A stretch of 64,000 bases of DNA from Desulfobacteraceae bacterium UBA2245 (GTDB lineage Bacteria; Desulfobacterota; Desulfobacteria; Desulfobacterales; UBA2245): NCBI GenBank assembly GCA_002347265.1, contig DDYB01000002.1, positions 1 through 64,000 of the forward strand, in the 5' to 3' direction. The translations under genes and the position numbers were made by a program. Below the pieces are notes generated by a model, which was given only the letters and a program-made list of their open reading frames with translations, was not told where the DNA came from and searched no databases. Positions 1 to 9,171 of the stretch are shown here, piece by piece. Numbering within the stretch: the first letter of the stretch is position 1; every line of letters starts with the position of its first letter.

Positions 1-20
1 AAAACGTTAACCGGACAGCA

Positions 21-1442
21 GTGATCTTTGAGCTTCAAACCATGCTGCAACAACAAGTATATGTGATTAATACGATATTGATGGTCATCGATGCGGTGTG
101 CGTGATCATCGCCGGATATGCGGCGTATTACATCAAGCTCTACTATATCGGAGGGGCGTGGAGCATTGATGTGAATGTATTTACCGGATCGGTGCTGTTT
201 GTGATGTTTCTGAACAACTATCTGATGGGTAAATTCAAGTTGTACAGCGATATCTGGCCCACATCCGTAATCGGTCTGCTGTGGTCTGTTCTCAAAGCTG
301 TTTTTATTGTCTTCGCGTTGTTGTCCGCCGGCCTTTTTATGTACAAAGAGCTGAATTTTTCCCGGGAATTTTTGCTTTATTTCGGCATCTTCAGTTTTAT
401 TTTTATCGCCGTTTTCAGGGTCCTGGCGTATGTCTATTTTATACAGATGTCCAAAAAAGGTCTCAAGTTGCGTCAGATACTGGTGGCGGCCGATATGGAG
501 AGGGGGAAGCTGGTCACCGAACTGCTGAAATCCCAGCTCAGCTACGGGCATACCATAATCGGCCAAATCACCGCGTACAGGGAAGATAACGGTTCTGATC
601 AGATTATCGGGTGCCTTGACGATTTCGGCGACATTTTGAAAAAGCACGCGGTGGATGAGGTTATTTTTGCATTCAAGAACCGGGGCGTCAATTTTCTCGA
701 GCATCTGGATATGTGCAGAAAAAGGGGCATTCACGTCAGAATTCTGCCGACGCTGTGGAAAAGCGGAGACCCGTCCCTGGCCATTGAATCTTGTCAGGGC
801 GTTCCGTTTCTGACCATGCGTTCCGGCAATTTCAACGCGACAGGACTTTTATACAAAAGGATTCTGGATCTGGCCGGCGGCCTCATCGGCATGGTTATTC
901 TGTTGCTAATATACCCCTTTGTGGCTGCGGCGATCAAGTTCGATTCGCCGGGACCGGCTCTGTTCAAGCAGAAGCGCATGGGGCGGAACGGCCGTGTCTT
1001 TGATCTTTATAAATTCAGAACCATGAGCCAGGATGCGGAAGCCCGGAAGCTGGCTCTGATGGAAAAAAATGAAATGAGCGGGGCTCTGTTCAAACTCAAA
1101 GACGATCCGCGCATCACACGGGTCGGCCGGTTTTTGAGAAAAACCTCTCTGGACGAGTTTCCCCAGTTTCTGAACGTCCTCAGGGGCGAGATGAGTCTGG
1201 TCGGCACCCGGCCTCCGACGCTGGATGAGGTGGAACGATATCAGCCCGAACATTTGAAACGGATATCCGCCAAGCCCGGAATGACCGGTTTGTGGCAGGT
1301 ATCGGGCCGCAACCAGATCACCGACTTTGATGATGTGGTTAAACTGGATTGTCAATACCTGGATCAGTGGCGGTTTTGGGATGACATCAAGATCCTGGCC
1401 AGAACCGTCTGGGTGGTTTTGAAGAGAAAAGGGGCGGTGTAG
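21..1442 (+). CDS. Polyprenyl glycosylphosphotransferase starting exopolysaccharide synthesis
   Basis: This inner-membrane enzyme would move a sugar-1-phosphate from a nucleotide sugar onto undecaprenyl phosphate, the first step of exopolysaccharide repeat-unit assembly. Four hydrophobic helices (about residues 15-37, 52-70, 83-107, 116-139) precede a soluble CoA-binding-like domain. A fifth helix near 283-305 leads into the bacterial sugar transferase domain, with KFRTM near 331, DPRITRVGRFLRKTSLDEFP near 365-385, SLVGTRPP and GMTGLWQVSGR. The whole resembles the WbaP/WcaJ class and the transferases of exosortase-linked loci. The first possible start is GTG at 21, an in-frame ATG lies at 42, and no in-frame stop is seen before 21, so the true start could lie upstream of the window. 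It is the first of a co-oriented run of EPS genes. Confidence 0.93.
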   Translation: MIFELQTMLQQQVYVINTILMVIDAVCVIIAGYAAYYIKLYYIGGAWSIDVNVFTGSVLFVMFLNNYLMGKFKLYSDIWPTSVIGLLWSVLKAVFIVFALLSAGLFMYKELNFSREFLLYFGIFSFIFIAVFRVLAYVYFIQMSKKGLKLRQILVAADMERGKLVTELLKSQLSYGHTIIGQITAYREDNGSDQIIGCLDDFGDILKKHAVDEVIFAFKNRGVNFLEHLDMCRKRGIHVRILPTLWKSGDPSLAIESCQGVPFLTMRSGNFNATGLLYKRILDLAGGLIGMVILLLIYPFVAAAIKFDSPGPALFKQKRMGRNGRVFDLYKFRTMSQDAEARKLALMEKNEMSGALFKLKDDPRITRVGRFLRKTSLDEFPQFLNVLRGEMSLVGTRPPTLDEVERYQPEHLKRISAKPGMTGLWQVSGRNQITDFDDVVKLDCQYLDQWRFWDDIKILARTVWVVLKRKGAV

Positions 1443-1446
1443 GGAG

Positions 1447-1558
1447 GAGTAAGGGTTAAGGGATGAGGGCTGAGACCTGAAAGAGAAGGAATGAGGGATG
1501 AAACCTGAGACCTGAAGGATCAACTCTCAAAACGCTCATAACGTTCCAAACGATTTCT
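1447..1558. repeat. Short-word intergenic repeats (GAGGGCTGAGACCTGA / AACGTTCCAAACG types)
   Basis: The gap between the transferase and the TPR lipoprotein is made of near-copies of GGGCTGAAACCTGAGACCTGA followed by an AACGCTCATAACGTTCCAAACG word. The same words recur near 4845, 7842, 8138 and 18775-19018. No coding potential is visible. Confidence 0.7.
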
Positions 1559-1567
1559 GGAGAAAAA

Positions 1568-3973
1568 ATGCAGACAACATCGAAGCGATTGTATTTCACG
1601 TTCATGATGATTTTGCTGGTCGGCCTCTTCGTCGCCTGCGGCAGTGCGGATGAAAAAGCAGCGAGGTTTTTTGAAAAGGGAAAAGCCCTGTATGAAAAAG
1701 GCGACTATGTCAAGGCTCGGCTGGAGTTCAAGAATGCACTGCAGATCAACCCCGAGTTTGTCGAAGGGCTTTACATGCTGGGCATGGCGGAACTCAAGGG
1801 GGGAAACTTAAAACAGGCATATGCCGTTTTCTCAAAGGCGGTTAAGCTTGCGCCGGAAAATATGAGCGCTCAGCTTCAGCTCGGTCGGATTTTTCTTGCC
1901 GGAAAAGACCCGAACAGGGCCATGGAAAAGGCCGAGCTGATTCTTGAAGCGGAGCCGGGCAACACGGAAGCAATGATGCTGAAAGGATCGGTTCTGCTGG
2001 TTCAGAAGGAGGCGGACAAGGCCATCGCGCTGTTTGACGGGCTGCTCCGCAAAGGAGTCAAAGAGCCGGAAATCTTTCAGATGCTGTCAGTGGCCTATGC
2101 GATAAAAAACGATCAGCCCGCGATTGAAAGGATGCTCAGAAAAGGCATTGATGCAAATCCTGAATCCCTGCCACTGTATATTTCCCTGGCCAAATTTTAC
2201 GGCCAGATCAAGCAGCTTGACAGGGCTGAGACCATTGTCCGGAAAGTGGTTGAGCTGGAGCCTGAAAATGCCGCACACCGTTTCAACCTGGCGAGCCTTC
2301 TGTGGGATACGGGCCGGGAAGAGGAAGCCGGTGATTTGTTAAAGGACATTATCGAATCGGATCCAGGCAATACAGAGAATCGAATGAATCTTGCCCGGTT
2401 CCACATCGCCAAGGGTCGGTTTCAGCATGCGGAGCAGACCCTCAGGGAAGGCATTCAGAGAAACGAGAAGGATTTCAGGCTGCGATGGATGCTTTCCGAC
2501 CTCTATGTCAATCTGAAAGAGCCGACCAAGGCATTGGAAACTCTGCAGGAGTGCCTGGCGCTGAATGCCGATCCGGCAGACCCGTCCATGATCCGGACAC
2601 AGAACGAACTCGCCAGAGTGTATCTGATGATAAATGAGGTCGAGGCGGCGGAAAAGTTGACGGACCAGGTGCTTAAGAATAATCCAGGCGACGTGGAAGC
2701 GCATTTTTCCAAGGGACGGATCCTTCTGCTGAAAGGAAAAAGCACGGACGCGGTTTCTGAATTCCGGGCCGTCGTAAACGATCAACCGGAATTCATTCCG
2801 GCATATATTCACCTGGGAGAGGCCCACGTGATGAACGGGGAGCCGGAGATGGCGCTGGATACGCTTCAGAACGCACTGAAAGCGGCTCCGGAGTCAAGGG
2901 ATGTTTTACGAGCCCTTTCCCGGGTCCATGTCATGAAAAAAGACTATCAACGGGCCGAGGCCCGGTTGCAGAAGATCCTCGAAAAGCATCCTGAGGACGA
3001 CGAGGTTCGAGCGGAACTCGGAGATCTTCTGCTGGCCTTGAAAGAGGTCCGCCGGGCCGAGAACGAATATCTGCTGATCAAGCAGAATGCACCTGAAAAC
3101 CCCCTTGGCTACCTGCGGCTGAGCAGGTTGTATCTCATGGAGAAGAAAAATGACAGGGCCGCAGAGGTTCTTGAAGAGGGATACCGGAAGAACCCGGCGT
3201 CCGAGCCCCTGTTTTCGGGGCTGATCCATCTGCTTATCGCTGAGAAAAAATTCGATATTGCCGCGGCCGCCTGCAAAGAGCGCATCGAGAAGAATCCGGA
3301 GGATGCGTTTTCCTTTAATATGATGGGAAAGGTTTACGCGGCTCAAAAAGAGTACACCCGGTCGGAAAAAGCCTTTCAAAAGGCCATTGATCTTCAGCCC
3401 GCGTGGCCGGAGCCCAACAACAACCTGGCCAGGCTTTATCTCATGCAGGGCGGAAAGCAGGAGGCGGTGGCAAAATTCGAGTCTTTCTTAAAGGACAACC
3501 CCGGAAATTCGACGGCCTATTTATCCCTGGGATTTATTTATCAGCAAAGCAAGGAGAACGAGAAGGCGATTTTAAATTACGAGAAGGCCCTTGAAAGCGA
3601 TCCCAACCTGTGGGCAGCTGCCAACAACCTTGCCGTTTTGCTCAGCGATCGTTCGGAATCCAGGGAAAACCTTGAAAAAGCCCTCAGTCTGGCCCGGAAA
3701 GCACATGCCCTTCGTTTCGGACATCCCGCCGTTCTGGACACGCTTGGCTGGATTTACTACAAAATGGGCGAAATGAACCAAGCGCTTGCCTTTTTAGAGG
3801 AAGCGCTCGCCGGTGAACCCGAAAATCCGGCGTTTAACTATCACGCGGGAATGGCGCTCTATAAAAGCGGCAGACCGGACGAGGCCAGAGCAAGGTTGTC
3901 CAGGGCGCTGGAGAGCGGGTACGATTTTGGGGAAAAAGCGGAAGCCGAGGAGGCGATCCGAAGTCTGGAGTGA
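1568..3973 (+). CDS. prsT: PEP-CTERM/XrtA-system TPR-repeat lipoprotein (PrsT-like)
   Basis: The protein has 801 residues, with a lipoprotein signal (hydrophobic stretch, then FVAC, lipidated Cys24) followed almost entirely by tetratricopeptide repeats. I estimate about twenty helix pairs from recurring motifs such as ALYEKGDYVKARLEFKNAL. Length, lipobox and position among EPS genes match the PrsT family of exosortase-linked loci, thought to scaffold exopolysaccharide assembly or export at the envelope. The ATG is preceded by CTGGAG about 7 nt upstream. The gene lies between the sugar transferase and the export protein, all on the same strand. No enzyme domain is visible. The symbol follows family resemblance and gene order; an exosortase gene is not in the window. 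Confidence 0.85.
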   Translation: MQTTSKRLYFTFMMILLVGLFVACGSADEKAARFFEKGKALYEKGDYVKARLEFKNALQINPEFVEGLYMLGMAELKGGNLKQAYAVFSKAVKLAPENMSAQLQLGRIFLAGKDPNRAMEKAELILEAEPGNTEAMMLKGSVLLVQKEADKAIALFDGLLRKGVKEPEIFQMLSVAYAIKNDQPAIERMLRKGIDANPESLPLYISLAKFYGQIKQLDRAETIVRKVVELEPENAAHRFNLASLLWDTGREEEAGDLLKDIIESDPGNTENRMNLARFHIAKGRFQHAEQTLREGIQRNEKDFRLRWMLSDLYVNLKEPTKALETLQECLALNADPADPSMIRTQNELARVYLMINEVEAAEKLTDQVLKNNPGDVEAHFSKGRILLLKGKSTDAVSEFRAVVNDQPEFIPAYIHLGEAHVMNGEPEMALDTLQNALKAAPESRDVLRALSRVHVMKKDYQRAEARLQKILEKHPEDDEVRAELGDLLLALKEVRRAENEYLLIKQNAPENPLGYLRLSRLYLMEKKNDRAAEVLEEGYRKNPASEPLFSGLIHLLIAEKKFDIAAAACKERIEKNPEDAFSFNMMGKVYAAQKEYTRSEKAFQKAIDLQPAWPEPNNNLARLYLMQGGKQEAVAKFESFLKDNPGNSTAYLSLGFIYQQSKENEKAILNYEKALESDPNLWAAANNLAVLLSDRSESRENLEKALSLARKAHALRFGHPAVLDTLGWIYYKMGEMNQALAFLEEALAGEPENPAFNYHAGMALYKSGRPDEARARLSRALESGYDFGEKAEAEEAIRSLE

Positions 3974-4024
3974 GCTAAAGTTGGACTTGACTTAATCCTT
4001 AATTTTCTCAAAAATGGAGGTCGT

Positions 4025-4603
4025 ATGAAACGATGCTATAAAATAGCGGCGCTCGCGTTGATGGTTCTGGCTATGATAACTCCCCTTCAGGCCGAAGATC
4101 AGGGGCCGATGCCGGGAACAGCGGATTATATCATCGGACCGGGGGATGTCCTGGCGGTTTCTGTCTGGAACAACGAGGCGTTGACAAAGCCGGTGACGGT
4201 CATGCCGGACGGTAAAATTCACTTTCCCCTGATCAACGAAGTCGTTGCTGGAGGAAAGACGCTTTCGGCTCTTGAAAAAGAGTTGAATCAGAAAATCGCC
4301 GCGTTCGTGCCCGACCCGAATCTGTCCGTGATGGTTCAACAGGTAAACAGCATGCTGATTTATGTGATCGGCAAGGTCAACCAGCCCGGCCGGTTTGTGC
4401 TGAATGCCGATGTCAACGTCCTGCAGGCGCTTGCCATGGCAGGCGGGCTAAACCCGTTTGCAAAAAGCAACAAGATCAGAATTTTCCGTGAAACCAGCGG
4501 CGATACCCGGATACTGCCCTTTGAATACGACCGTGTCGTGCAGGGGGAGAATCTGGAGCAGAACATTCGGCTGAGAAGAGGGGATGTGGTGGTGGTGCCG
4601 TGA
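4025..4603 (+). CDS. Polysaccharide export protein (Wza/EpsA-like, XrtA-associated)
   Basis: A periplasmic/outer-membrane export component of 192 residues. A signal peptide (residues 1-23, ending LQAED) is followed by a Poly_export domain starting YIIGPGDVLAVSVWNN, then a SLBB-type domain (YVIGKVNQPGRFVL, LQALAMAGGLNPFAKSNKIRIFR). It is shorter than E. coli Wza (about 380 residues) and lacks a clear lipobox, which fits the short export proteins of PEP-CTERM loci. A strong ribosome site (TGGAGG) lies 5-10 nt before the ATG. It would form a periplasmic or outer-membrane channel part working with the outer-membrane barrel protein and the Wzz-like protein downstream. Confidence 0.88.
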   Translation: MKRCYKIAALALMVLAMITPLQAEDQGPMPGTADYIIGPGDVLAVSVWNNEALTKPVTVMPDGKIHFPLINEVVAGGKTLSALEKELNQKIAAFVPDPNLSVMVQQVNSMLIYVIGKVNQPGRFVLNADVNVLQALAMAGGLNPFAKSNKIRIFRETSGDTRILPFEYDRVVQGENLEQNIRLRRGDVVVVP

Positions 4604-4660
4604 AAAAGTGAGCTAAAGTGTCGAGTGTACTAAAGTGAGCTAAAGTTTGGAGTGAGCTGA
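4604..4660. repeat. AGTGAGCTAAAGT word repeats
   Basis: Three near-copies of AGTGAGCTAAAGT lie directly after the export gene. A single copy also closes the preceding gene at 3969, and inverted forms (ACTTTAGTTCACTTGAAAC) occur at 4925-4966. Confidence 0.6.
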
Positions 4661-4807
4661 ATGGACAACAAAGAGTTTGCACGAAAGATGGAGCAGAGGA
4701 CCAGCCAGTTCGCTGTAAACACAATCCACTTATCCACGACATTGCCAAGCACGCCTGAAAGCAGGGCAGTTCGAAATCAGATTACGCGATCCGGAACATC
4801 TCTTTAA
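4661..4807 (+). pseudogene. Truncated four-helix-bundle (23S rRNA insertion-type) protein
   Basis: A 48-codon reading frame starts MDNKEFARKMEQRTSQFAVN and ends in NQITRSGTSL then TAA. The pattern FAV-x-x-I-x-x-L...LP-x-TPE-x-R-x-x-x-NQ-x-x-RSGTS is the N-terminal half of the small four-helix-bundle family often found in 23S rRNA intervening sequences and as free genes. Members are about 120 residues and continue with a GANY-x-EA region, which is absent here. It is therefore a broken copy embedded in repeat-rich intergenic DNA of the EPS locus. Confidence 0.6.
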
Positions 4808-4843
4808 CTATAGCTTATTTAGTCATTTGAAACTATTGAATGG

Positions 4844-4966
4844 CTGAGGGCTGAAACCTGAGGGTGCAGAAGTTCAAAACTGAAAGAAATAAGGATTGAA
4901 GAGCTAAGAAAAATGACAGAATTCATTCACTTTAGTCACTTGAAACTTTAGTTCACTTGAAACTTT
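4844..4966. repeat. Mixed short-word intergenic repeats
   Basis: One GGCTGAGGGCTGAAACCTGA word is followed by two ACTTTAGTTCACTTGAAAC-type words, the inverted form of the AGTGAGCTAAAGT words upstream. They fill the gap before the outer-membrane barrel gene. Confidence 0.55.
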
Positions 4967-4979
4967 TAATGAGTATTTT

Positions 4980-6197
4980 ATGAAAACAACAACCAAATGC
5001 ATATTGGCACTAGCGGCGCTGGTAATGATGCTTCCCGCCGGAGCATTGGCGGACGATTTCCAGCTGATACCCTCTCTGACGGTACGTGGGGAATACAACG
5101 ACAACATATTCGGCAGCGCGGATGGCGAGGAGGAGGACTTCATCACCACCGTTTCTCCGAGTCTGGAGTTGATCGAGCGCACCCAGCGGCTAGATTTGAG
5201 AGCCGCCGCAAAGGTTTCTCCATTTTTTTACGCGGATAACAGCGACTGGAACGATATAGATCAGAACTACAAGGGAAACCTCGGCTACCGGATCAGCGAA
5301 TTGACGGGCATCCACGCGAATGCAGGTTACGATGTCAGCAACCGGCCGGACCGGGACCTCGAAACCACGGGACTGGTGTATTCCAACAACCGGAGGGACC
5401 AACAGGACTATGGCCTGGGGTTTGACCATGCCCTGTCGGAAAAAACGGCCATGGGGTTTTCATGCCGGTATTTGCAGGAGACCTGGGATGATGTGGATTC
5501 GGACCGGCAGGATCTGGACATGTACAGCACGGCCCTGCAATTCACCCATGACCTCAGCCAGTGGTGGCATTCCACGATCGGCAGGCTCAATTTCGGATTC
5601 GCACGATATGAATACGATGCATCGGACATCGATTACTATTTCACGACCATCGGTTTCCAGCACGGGTTCAGCGAAACCGTCAATCTGATCGTCGATCTGG
5701 GGGCCAGGTATACGAAAAGCGATTATTCGAGGGCCCAACTGGTTTTCACGTCGCCGTCTTCTCTGGAAATGCGGATGGTTGGAACCAGCGATGAGGATTT
5801 CGGCGGGGTCGGGAAGGCCATCCTGGAAATGCAGGGCGAATTGACTCGGGGCAGTCTTCGAATCTCACACGATGTCGCATCGGCCGGCAGCAGCGGGTCC
5901 ACGGTTCAGCGATCCGAGGCGGTTCTGAATCTGAGGCGCAGGCTGGCGGAAAGGTCCGCGCTTTCAATCGCCGCCGGTTATTATAAAAACAAGGCTGACA
6001 GAGATGAATTTTCCTACGATGAAACCGACGAAGACACCCTTTTTTTCCGTACGGGCATTCGATGGGAAATTTACGAGAAATGCATACTGGAAGCGGGGTA
6101 TAGCTTTTCTGATACGGATGATCGCGTCGATGATGAAAATACCAGACGCAATCTGGTTTATTTGCAGGTGTCCATTGGGGTGCCCCTGTTTGAATAA
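4980..6197 (+). CDS. Outer-membrane beta-barrel protein of the EPS locus
   Basis: The protein has 405 residues. A Sec signal peptide (MKTTTKCILALAALVMMLPAGALA) precedes a mature protein made of alternating amphipathic strands with many aromatic and Asp/Asn turns. The final residues (LVYLQVSIGVPLFE) end in an aromatic-acidic pair at the C-terminus. The opening FQLIPSLTVRGEYNDNIF and the gene position match the XrtA/PEP-CTERM-locus outer-membrane barrel family (EpsL-like), so it is probably the outer-membrane exit or an associated porin for the polysaccharide. There is no clear Shine-Dalgarno before the ATG. The start is chosen because the signal peptide begins there. Confidence 0.82.
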   Translation: MKTTTKCILALAALVMMLPAGALADDFQLIPSLTVRGEYNDNIFGSADGEEEDFITTVSPSLELIERTQRLDLRAAAKVSPFFYADNSDWNDIDQNYKGNLGYRISELTGIHANAGYDVSNRPDRDLETTGLVYSNNRRDQQDYGLGFDHALSEKTAMGFSCRYLQETWDDVDSDRQDLDMYSTALQFTHDLSQWWHSTIGRLNFGFARYEYDASDIDYYFTTIGFQHGFSETVNLIVDLGARYTKSDYSRAQLVFTSPSSLEMRMVGTSDEDFGGVGKAILEMQGELTRGSLRISHDVASAGSSGSTVQRSEAVLNLRRRLAERSALSIAAGYYKNKADRDEFSYDETDEDTLFFRTGIRWEIYEKCILEAGYSFSDTDDRVDDENTRRNLVYLQVSIGVPLFE

Positions 6198-6258
6198 AAT
6201 CAGTTCCAGACCCGCGACGCAGGAATACAGAACCTGATACTTTTCAAGGAGTACCTGT

Positions 6259-7836
6259 ATGGAACCCAGAGCAATGACCATGAACGACATGTTTGGCGTT
6301 ATGAAACGGCGAAAGTGGAGCCTGATCCTGCCGATGCTCATCGTTTTTACGGTCGCAGGCATTGTCTCTTTGGTCCTGCCTTCGATATACAAGTCGACAG
6401 CCACGATTCTGATAGAGGAACAGGACATTCCTGCCGATTTCGTAATGGCCACGGTGACGAGCTTTGCCGAACAGCGGCTTCAGTCCATCCATCAGAGGAT
6501 TGTTAGTTACTCCAGGCTTCTCGATATAATCAACCGCTTCAACCTTTATCCGGATCTTAAAGGCAGGTGGACCTCAGAGCAAATCGTCGAAAAGATGCGC
6601 GAAGACATTCTGCTTGAGCCGATCAGCACCGAGGTGACCGATCGCCGCACGGGAAGGCCGTCCACCGCAACCATCGCCTTCACCCTCTCGTACCAGGGAA
6701 AAAATCCGGCCACGGTCCAGCAGGTCGCCAATGTGATTACTTCTCTGTTTCTGGAGGAAAACCTCCGATCCCGTGAAAAACAGGCCACGGAGACTTCCGA
6801 CTTTATAGAAAAGGAAATGGAAAGAGTAAAGACACAACTTTCCGAACTCGAGGCCCGGATGGCTGCATTCAAAACAGCCCATATGAATGAGCTGCCGGAA
6901 CTGCTGCAGGTCAATATGCAAAGTCTCAACAACATTGAAAGCGCAATTCAGCGTTTGAACGAACAGCTGCGCAGTTTGAAAGAAAGGGAAGGCTACCTTC
7001 AGACACAGCTTGCCAGTATTCCGCTTGGAAGCGAGGAGGGGGGAGACAGGGCGAGGCTGGCGGAGCTCAAGGTTCAGCTGGTGCATCTTCGGACACGGTT
7101 TTCCGACCAGTATCCGGATGTTATCAGGACCAGAGCTGAAATCGCTGAACTCGAAAAAAGGTTGAACGATGAATCCGGCAAAACCCGAAATCCTGATAGT
7201 TCCAGTGATCATCCGGACAACCCGACCTATATTACACTGGCCGCGCAGCTTTCCAGCACACAGGCGGATATTGATTCGGTCAAAAGGCAGATTCGGGAAG
7301 CCAATCAGGCATGGGATATGTATCAGCGTCGCATTGCCCGCACCCCCAAAGTCGAAGAGGAATATAAAGCCATTCTCATCGAACGGGACAACACACAGGC
7401 AAAATACAACGATCTGATGCAAAAGCACATGGAAGCCAGGATGGCCCAGGGGCTCGAGAAAGACCAGAAAGGGGAGCGGTTTACGCTGAGCGAACCGGCC
7501 CGATTGCCGGAAACCCCTGATGAGCCGAACCGCCTGGCCATTGCGTTGATCGGGGTTATTCTGGGAATAGGCGCCGGTGTGGGGTGGGCATCCCTGAGAG
7601 AATTTACAGACCATTCCGTCCGGAATTCGGAAATCCTGACCCTGGAAACCTCATTCCCGGTGCTGGGGAGCATTCCGATCATTCAGACAGCGGAAGATCT
7701 TGAGCGGAAAAAGAGAAAGCGGATCACGATCCTCGTCACGCTGATCCTGTGTATTGTCGGAGGCCTGATGGCATTTCACTTCTGGGTCATGGACCTGAAT
7801 GTCTTCTGGGCCAGGTTGGTGCGGAAAATGGGATAA
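6259..7836 (+). CDS. Polysaccharide chain-length determinant (Wzz/GumC-like, XrtA type)
   Basis: An inner-membrane co-polymerase of 525 residues that would set polymer length and link polymerisation to export. One transmembrane helix near residues 17-38 is followed by a Wzz domain (YKSTATILIEEQDIP), long periplasmic coiled coils (about 180-290 and 330-400), a Pro-rich PARLPETPDEPNRL stretch at about 414-427, then hydrophobic segments near 428-446 and 485-505. Unlike some Gram-negative homologues it carries no kinase domain; the kinase is a separate downstream gene. A clear AAGGAG lies 8 nt before the ATG. Confidence 0.9.
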   Translation: MEPRAMTMNDMFGVMKRRKWSLILPMLIVFTVAGIVSLVLPSIYKSTATILIEEQDIPADFVMATVTSFAEQRLQSIHQRIVSYSRLLDIINRFNLYPDLKGRWTSEQIVEKMREDILLEPISTEVTDRRTGRPSTATIAFTLSYQGKNPATVQQVANVITSLFLEENLRSREKQATETSDFIEKEMERVKTQLSELEARMAAFKTAHMNELPELLQVNMQSLNNIESAIQRLNEQLRSLKEREGYLQTQLASIPLGSEEGGDRARLAELKVQLVHLRTRFSDQYPDVIRTRAEIAELEKRLNDESGKTRNPDSSSDHPDNPTYITLAAQLSSTQADIDSVKRQIREANQAWDMYQRRIARTPKVEEEYKAILIERDNTQAKYNDLMQKHMEARMAQGLEKDQKGERFTLSEPARLPETPDEPNRLAIALIGVILGIGAGVGWASLREFTDHSVRNSEILTLETSFPVLGSIPIIQTAEDLERKKRKRITILVTLILCIVGGLMAFHFWVMDLNVFWARLVRKMG

Positions 7837-7841
7837 AAAAG

Positions 7842-7998
7842 AAAGCTCAAAGCTCAAAGCTGAAAGCGAAGGGCTGAGGGCTGAAACCTGAGACCTGAGA
7901 AAGAAGCTCAAAGCTGAAAACGAAGTGTTCCCAACTATCTCGATTGAACAGGCGAGATAAAAAATAAGCATCTCACAGAGGTCACAGAGTACACACGG
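7842..7998. repeat. Short-word intergenic repeats with CACAGAG word
   Basis: Runs of AAAGCTCAAAGCTGAAAGC and GGGCTGAGGGCTGAAACCTG are followed by TCTCACAGAGGTCACAGAG. They occupy the gap between the chain-length gene and the kinase and lead into a second four-helix-bundle remnant. Confidence 0.65.
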
Positions 7999-8032
7999 AA
8001 GAAAGCTCAAAACAGGGGGAGAGAAAATGTAG

Positions 8033-8131
8033 CTGGCTTTTAAAGAATTGGTGGTATGGAAAAGGGCTGAGAAATTTGCCGTGAATATAGCAGAGGGCAA
8101 GGGATGGAATCCTTTGAGCTTTGAACTTTGA
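8033..8131 (+). pseudogene. Internally deleted four-helix-bundle protein remnant
   Basis: The frame reads LAFKELVVWKRAEKFAVN, then IAEGKGW, and stops after 32 codons. F-x-x-L-x-VW-x-x-A is the usual N-terminus of four-helix-bundle proteins, and NIAEG-x-G is a motif normally about 30 residues further on. The two are fused here, as if an internal piece was deleted. An upstream TAG sits directly before it. It shares neither frame nor function with the kinase gene that follows. Confidence 0.5.
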
Positions 8132-8168
8132 GCTCCCCAAACGATCCAAACGGATACAGGGAAACAAC

Positions 8169-9044
8169 ATGCATCTGAAAAAATCGATCGAAAAGGCTAA
8201 GCAGCAACGTGAAGCGGCGCAAAGAACGGTCGCGGTGGATCTTTTTGCTCAAGAGAGGGCGGAGGCGCCGGTATCAAAAGATACGGGGGCGGATTCGACG
8301 GAAAATACGGAGGTCGCGGAAGGTGCCTTCCGGAAATGGACCTCCCCTGTATATCGCCAGAGCAGGTCCATGGAACTGGATCTGAATAAACTGACTCAAA
8401 ACCGGCTGGTATGCATGTTTCCTGACGCTCCGGAGGCGGAATACTACAAGGTGCTGAGAGCCAATATTCAGCGGCGTACCCGCTTGAAAAAATGGAATAC
8501 CATCATGATCACCAGCGTTCAGCCCAGAGAGGGGAAGACGCTTACCTCCATCAATCTGGCTCTTTCTTTTGCCAGGGAATTGAATCATACGGTCCTGCTG
8601 GTGGATTGTGATTTAAGACGCCAGAGTATCTGTCGATATCTGAACCTTCCTTCTGATAAAGGAATCATTGATTATCTGGAAAACGATTGCGCCCTGAAAG
8701 ATATCATCATCTGGCCGACCATTGATAAGTTGACGCTTATTTCCGGCGGAAGAATCACTGCTCACAGTTCGGAATTGATCGGATCACCCAAAATGAGGGC
8801 GCTCGTTGACGAGATGAAAAATCGCTATGACGATCGATATCTGATTTTTGATGTTCCGCCGATTATGAGCGGGGCTGATGCCATTGCTTTTGCACCAATG
8901 GTTGACTGCATCGTCATGGTGGTTGAAGAAGGCCGGACATCGGTTGAAGAAGTCAAGAAGGCTTTGGAAATGATTCCTGCCGAGAAATTTTTAGGATTTG
9001 TTTTGAACCGCAGTACGGCGCCCATGAGCCGGTACTATTATTGA
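8169..9044 (+). CDS. XrtA-associated tyrosine-protein autokinase (BY-kinase)
   Basis: A cytoplasmic bacterial tyrosine kinase of the CpsD/Wzc-C class, 291 residues from the ATG at 8169; a TTG 48 nt upstream would add 16 residues that overlap repeat sequence. Visible motifs are the Walker A VQPREGKTL near residue 117, Walker A' LLVDCDLRRQS near 145, and Walker B YLIFDVPPIMSG near 225. A Tyr cluster (SRYYY) forms the extreme C-terminus and is the likely autophosphorylation site. It would cycle phosphorylation to control assembly by the Wzz-like protein encoded just upstream. It is the last + gene of the EPS run and converges with the AAA ATPase gene. Confidence 0.9.
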   Translation: MHLKKSIEKAKQQREAAQRTVAVDLFAQERAEAPVSKDTGADSTENTEVAEGAFRKWTSPVYRQSRSMELDLNKLTQNRLVCMFPDAPEAEYYKVLRANIQRRTRLKKWNTIMITSVQPREGKTLTSINLALSFARELNHTVLLVDCDLRRQSICRYLNLPSDKGIIDYLENDCALKDIIIWPTIDKLTLISGGRITAHSSELIGSPKMRALVDEMKNRYDDRYLIFDVPPIMSGADAIAFAPMVDCIVMVVEEGRTSVEEVKKALEMIPAEKFLGFVLNRSTAPMSRYYY

Positions 9045-9138
9045 CGGATTCGTAAAGTCCGATTGCCGCATTGCGCGGCATTCTTCGTCACTGAGGCATA
9101 CGCCGGGCGGCTGCATTCCGCCGGCTGGCGCGAAATCC

Positions 9139-9171
9139 AAAGGCGGTGCCTGCGAAAGACGCCGCCCTTTT
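9139..9171. terminator. Likely bidirectional terminator between kinase and ATPase genes
   Basis: A stem pairs AAAGGCGGTG (9139-9148) with CGCCGCCCTTT (9160-9170), with one bulged C. It is followed by T residues on + and lies directly at the stop codon of the convergent - gene. Confidence 0.5.
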
